DNA of 64,000 bases from Ollibium composti (GTDB lineage: Bacteria; Pseudomonadota; Alphaproteobacteria; Rhizobiales; Rhizobiaceae). The notes beneath the pieces are model-generated. The model was not told the DNA's origin. It made no database searches and saw only the letters and a list, made by a program, of their open reading frames with translations. The stretch's first letter is position 1, and every line of letters begins with the position of its first letter. The translations under genes were made by a program, and so were the position numbers. Shown here one piece after another: positions 58,536-64,000 of this stretch. The stretch lies in the NCBI RefSeq assembly GCF_004801285.1, contig NZ_SSNY01000003.1, positions 310,001 to 374,000 of the forward strand, read 5' to 3'.

Positions 58536-59000
58536 TCAACCCGCCGCCCTGATTGCCCGACGCAGGATGCGGTCCAGTTCGCCGAGGAAGCGCGACCGAT
58601 CCTCGCGCGTGAAGCCGGCATTGTAGCCCTTGCTTTCGCCTGTCTCGCGCAGATGCTGTTTAAGGTCGCGCATCGCCACCGCCATGCCGATCGTCTCCGG
58701 CGTGAACGGCCGCCCGGTCGGCCCCAGAACATGTGCGCCCAGCGCCACGGCGCGCGCCGCCAGCGGAATGTCGGCCGTCACCACGATGTCGTTTGCCTTG
58801 GCGTTTTCCACGATCCAGTCGTCCGCCGCGTCGGCCTTTTCCTTCGGCACCACGACGTTGCGGATCATCGGGTCGCGCGAAGGCCGCACCCCTCCGTTGG
58901 AAACGAAGGTGACGGGCAGGCCATGCCGCTCCGCCACCCTCACCACTTCGTCCTTCACGGGACAGGCGTCGGCGTCGACGAGGATCTGCGGTCCGCTCAA
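58536..59000 (-). CDS. YaiI/YqxD-family (DUF188) protein
   Basis: The 154-residue protein starts at TTG 59000, which overlaps the upstream gfa stop as TTGA. Family blocks: [30 protein letters not shown] and [10 protein letters not shown], a PIN-like fold with acidic residues. Function is unknown; a nuclease role is possible. Confidence 0.9.
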   Translation of the reverse strand: MSGPQILVDADACPVKDEVVRVAERHGLPVTFVSNGGVRPSRDPMIRNVVVPKEKADAADDWIVENAKANDIVVTADIPLAARAVALGAHVLGPTGRPFTPETIGMAVAMRDLKQHLRETGESKGYNAGFTREDRSRFLGELDRILRRAIRAAG

Positions 59001-59566
59001 GCCGGGAGCGCGCCCGACTTCTTGGCCGTCCATTCCGCGATATAGTCCATCAGGCCCGGCGACAGGCAGTCGTAGGGCGCCAGACCCGCCTTCGCCAGGC
59101 GGTTGCGGATGCCCTTCTTCTTCGCAGGCTGCACGCCGGCCTCGATAATGGAGGACACGAATGCCGCGAAGCCGGGCGGCGCCCAGCCGCTTTCCTGGAA
59201 GCGCTCGGGATGGATGAAAGATAGGCCCTGGAACGGATGCTCGCGCTCCACCGGCCCGTACATATGGACGCCGCAGGCGCGGCAGGCATGGCGCTGGATG
59301 AGCGCCTTCTTGTCCACCACCTTGAGCTTCGACTTGTTGGCGGTGACTTTGACATTGTCGGTCGGCACCACGGCGACCACCGAGAACAGCGCGCCGGCCG
59401 GCTTCCAGCACTTGGTGCAGCCACAGGCGTGGTTGTGCAGGACCTGCCCGGCGATCTCGACTTCCACCGGATTGTTGACGCACTGGCAGACCAGCGTGCC
59501 GCCCTTGAAGCGCGCGCTCTTCTTCGGCAGGCCCTTGTCGATACTCGGATGCAGTTTCTCAGCCAT
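58997..59566 (-). CDS. gfa: S-(hydroxymethyl)glutathione synthase
   Basis: The 189-residue protein speeds the condensation of formaldehyde with glutathione. Zinc cysteines are seen in [21 protein letters not shown] and [12 protein letters not shown], the GFA pattern. It lies 73 bp downstream of the FrmA-type dehydrogenase, which uses its product. Confidence 0.95.
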   Translation of the reverse strand: MAEKLHPSIDKGLPKKSARFKGGTLVCQCVNNPVEVEIAGQVLHNHACGCTKCWKPAGALFSVVAVVPTDNVKVTANKSKLKVVDKKALIQRHACRACGVHMYGPVEREHPFQGLSFIHPERFQESGWAPPGFAAFVSSIIEAGVQPAKKKGIRNRLAKAGLAPYDCLSPGLMDYIAEWTAKKSGALPA

Positions 59567-59639
59567 TCTCAGTCCTCCCTGTTGGCCGTTCAACGCGAAG
59601 TCGCTGGCCTGTGCGGTCGGCGGCTTTTTCCTCCTGAAA

Positions 59640-60764
<1,125 letters not shown>

Positions 60765-60940
60765 GGCATTCTCCTGCAAGGATTCGTCAGCGGCACGCTA
60801 TCAGCCGGCTGCCCGCGGGGAAAGGGCGCAAGGGGCCCAATGGCGGGCGAAACCATGCACAGCCGTCTAGACCGTTCGTCGGCTTGAGCACACCTGCGGA
60901 ACGTCATAAAGAAAAACCCCAGCCGGAGGACGATGCACGC

Positions 60941-62953
<2,013 letters not shown>

Positions 62954-63050
62954 GCTTGTGCTGTGAACTGGGGAATGTTCGGCTGGCATCGCCGGGCCGG
63001 GACTAATACATTCGGGCCCGATCCCGAGTCCTTGCAAGCTGCGCGAACCC

Positions 63051-64000
63051 ATGTCGGATGAAAGACTTCCCCGCGACCCCCTGAAGCGCGAGGCGCTTGT
63101 GCAGGCGGCCAAGCCGGAAAGGCCGACCCGTCCCTTCATTCATCTGCGCGTGCATTCCGCCTATTCGCTGCTGGAAGGGGCCTTGCAGCTCGGCAAGATC
63201 GTCGGCCATGCCTTGAAGGACGAGGCGCCGGCCATCGCCGTCACCGACACCAACAACCTGTTCGGCGCGCTGGAATTCGCCCAGAAGGCGGTGAAGGACG
63301 GCGTCCAGCCCATCGTCGGCTGCCAGCTCGACCTGGCGTTCTCGGGCGAGCCCGCCGACGGCCAGCGCGACCGGCGCCGGTCCGGTCCCGACTTGCGCCC
63401 CGTGGTGCTGATCGCGGCGAGCGAGGCCGGCTACGCCAATCTCGTGCGGCTGGTCAGCCGCGTCTATCTCGACACGCCCTCGGGCGAGGCGCTGCATATA
63501 TCCACCGACATGCTGACAGCCTTGGCTGAGGGCATCATATGCCTGACCGGCGGGCCGCGCGGGCCGATCGGCAAGGCGCTCGGCGACGGCCACGCCGAAC
63601 TGGCCGAGAGCCGCCTTCTGGCGCTCAAGAGCCTGTTCGGCGACCGGCTCTATGTCGAGCTGGAGCGCATGGGGGGCTATGACCGGGCGATCGAGAAGGC
63701 CACACTGGAACTGGCCTATCGGCACGAATTGCCGCTGGTCGCCACCAACGAGGCGTTCTTCCAGGCGCGCGAGGACTATGAGGCGCATGACGCACTGATC
63801 GCCATCGCCGAGGGCGCGGTGGTCGCGGCCGACGACCGGCGCCGGCTGTCGCCCGACAATCACCTGAAGTCTCAGGCCGAGATGGCGGCCTTGTTCGCCG
63901 ATCTGCCAGAAGCGATCGACAACACCGTCGAGATCGCGCTGCGCTGCTCCTATTATCCGGTGAACCGCAAGCCGATCCTGCCGCGTTTCGCCGGCGCTGG
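63051..64000 (+). CDS. dnaE: DNA polymerase III alpha subunit (3' partial)
   Basis: The frame from ATG 63051 runs off the window after about 316 codons. The start shows the PHP domain: FIHLRVHSAYSLLEGALQLG, VTDTNNLFGALEFAQKA and IVGCQLDL. This is the N-terminus of a replicative DnaE1-type polymerase. The rest of the gene is outside. It follows pccA by 97 bp. Confidence 0.93.
   Translation, partial: MSDERLPRDPLKREALVQAAKPERPTRPFIHLRVHSAYSLLEGALQLGKIVGHALKDEAPAIAVTDTNNLFGALEFAQKAVKDGVQPIVGCQLDLAFSGEPADGQRDRRRSGPDLRPVVLIAASEAGYANLVRLVSRVYLDTPSGEALHISTDMLTALAEGIICLTGGPRGPIGKALGDGHAELAESRLLALKSLFGDRLYVELERMGGYDRAIEKATLELAYRHELPLVATNEAFFQAREDYEAHDALIAIAEGAVVAADDRRRLSPDNHLKSQAEMAALFADLPEAIDNTVEIALRCSYYPVNRKPILPRFAGA

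Overview
The window is GC-rich DNA. Its gene content and gene neighbourhoods (tandem-glycine-riboswitch gcvTHP operon, class I PHA synthase, DUF2336, DUF882 and DUF1345 proteins, Gfa/FrmA formaldehyde pair, short palindromic intergenic repeats) point to an alphaproteobacterium of the order Hyphomicrobiales (Rhizobiales), probably near Mesorhizobium/Phyllobacteriaceae. That assignment is inferred from gene families, not from a marker comparison.

Region 1 (1-21157), all on the + strand, looks like one dedicated export locus. It opens with the 3' part of a giant repeat protein (more than 4300 residues, 5' end outside the window) carrying Calx-beta-like, RTX-type calcium-binding and lectin-like segments and a metzincin-type zinc motif near its C-terminus. 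Then come a GAF-HlyD adaptor fusion, a PqqD-like/M50 site-2-protease-like/HlyD fusion, a SapC-family protein, a shortened SecA-like ATPase and a third HlyD/RND-type adaptor. No ABC exporter and no outer-membrane TolC-like protein is present. This combination is the most unusual thing in the window. The locus ends about 40 bp from the 3' end of a tRNA-Glu gene, where an integrated island would be expected to end.

Region 2 (21197-36560) is chromosomal housekeeping: tRNA-Glu, an M15-type (DUF882) lipoprotein, PHA synthase, a small lipoprotein, an aminotransferase followed by homoserine dehydrogenase, class II fructose-1,6-bisphosphatase, RecJ, a patatin-like phospholipase, HisI, FolE, an IscU-like scaffold, a purine nucleoside permease-family protein, an LLM flavin oxidoreductase and YidD. 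Two palindromic intergenic repeats sit at 26455-26503 and 30835-30878.

Region 3 (36708-50854) holds a D,D-carboxypeptidase with a SPOR domain, ThrS, a PlsC-type acyltransferase, an exported protein of repeated beta modules, a nitroreductase, a CoA-ester lyase translationally coupled to a MaoC dehydratase, a DUF2336 protein, a FUSC transporter, ParE and a membrane diguanylate cyclase.

Region 4 (50916-64000) holds the glycine cleavage operon gcvT-gcvH-gcvP behind a tandem glycine riboswitch, an XRE regulator, a Tat-exported molybdopterin oxidoreductase with its cytochrome b, a DUF1345 membrane protein, a formaldehyde-detoxification cluster (FrmA, Gfa, then a YaiI-like protein), the biotin-carboxylase subunit of propionyl-CoA carboxylase, and the 5' part of dnaE, which runs off the window.
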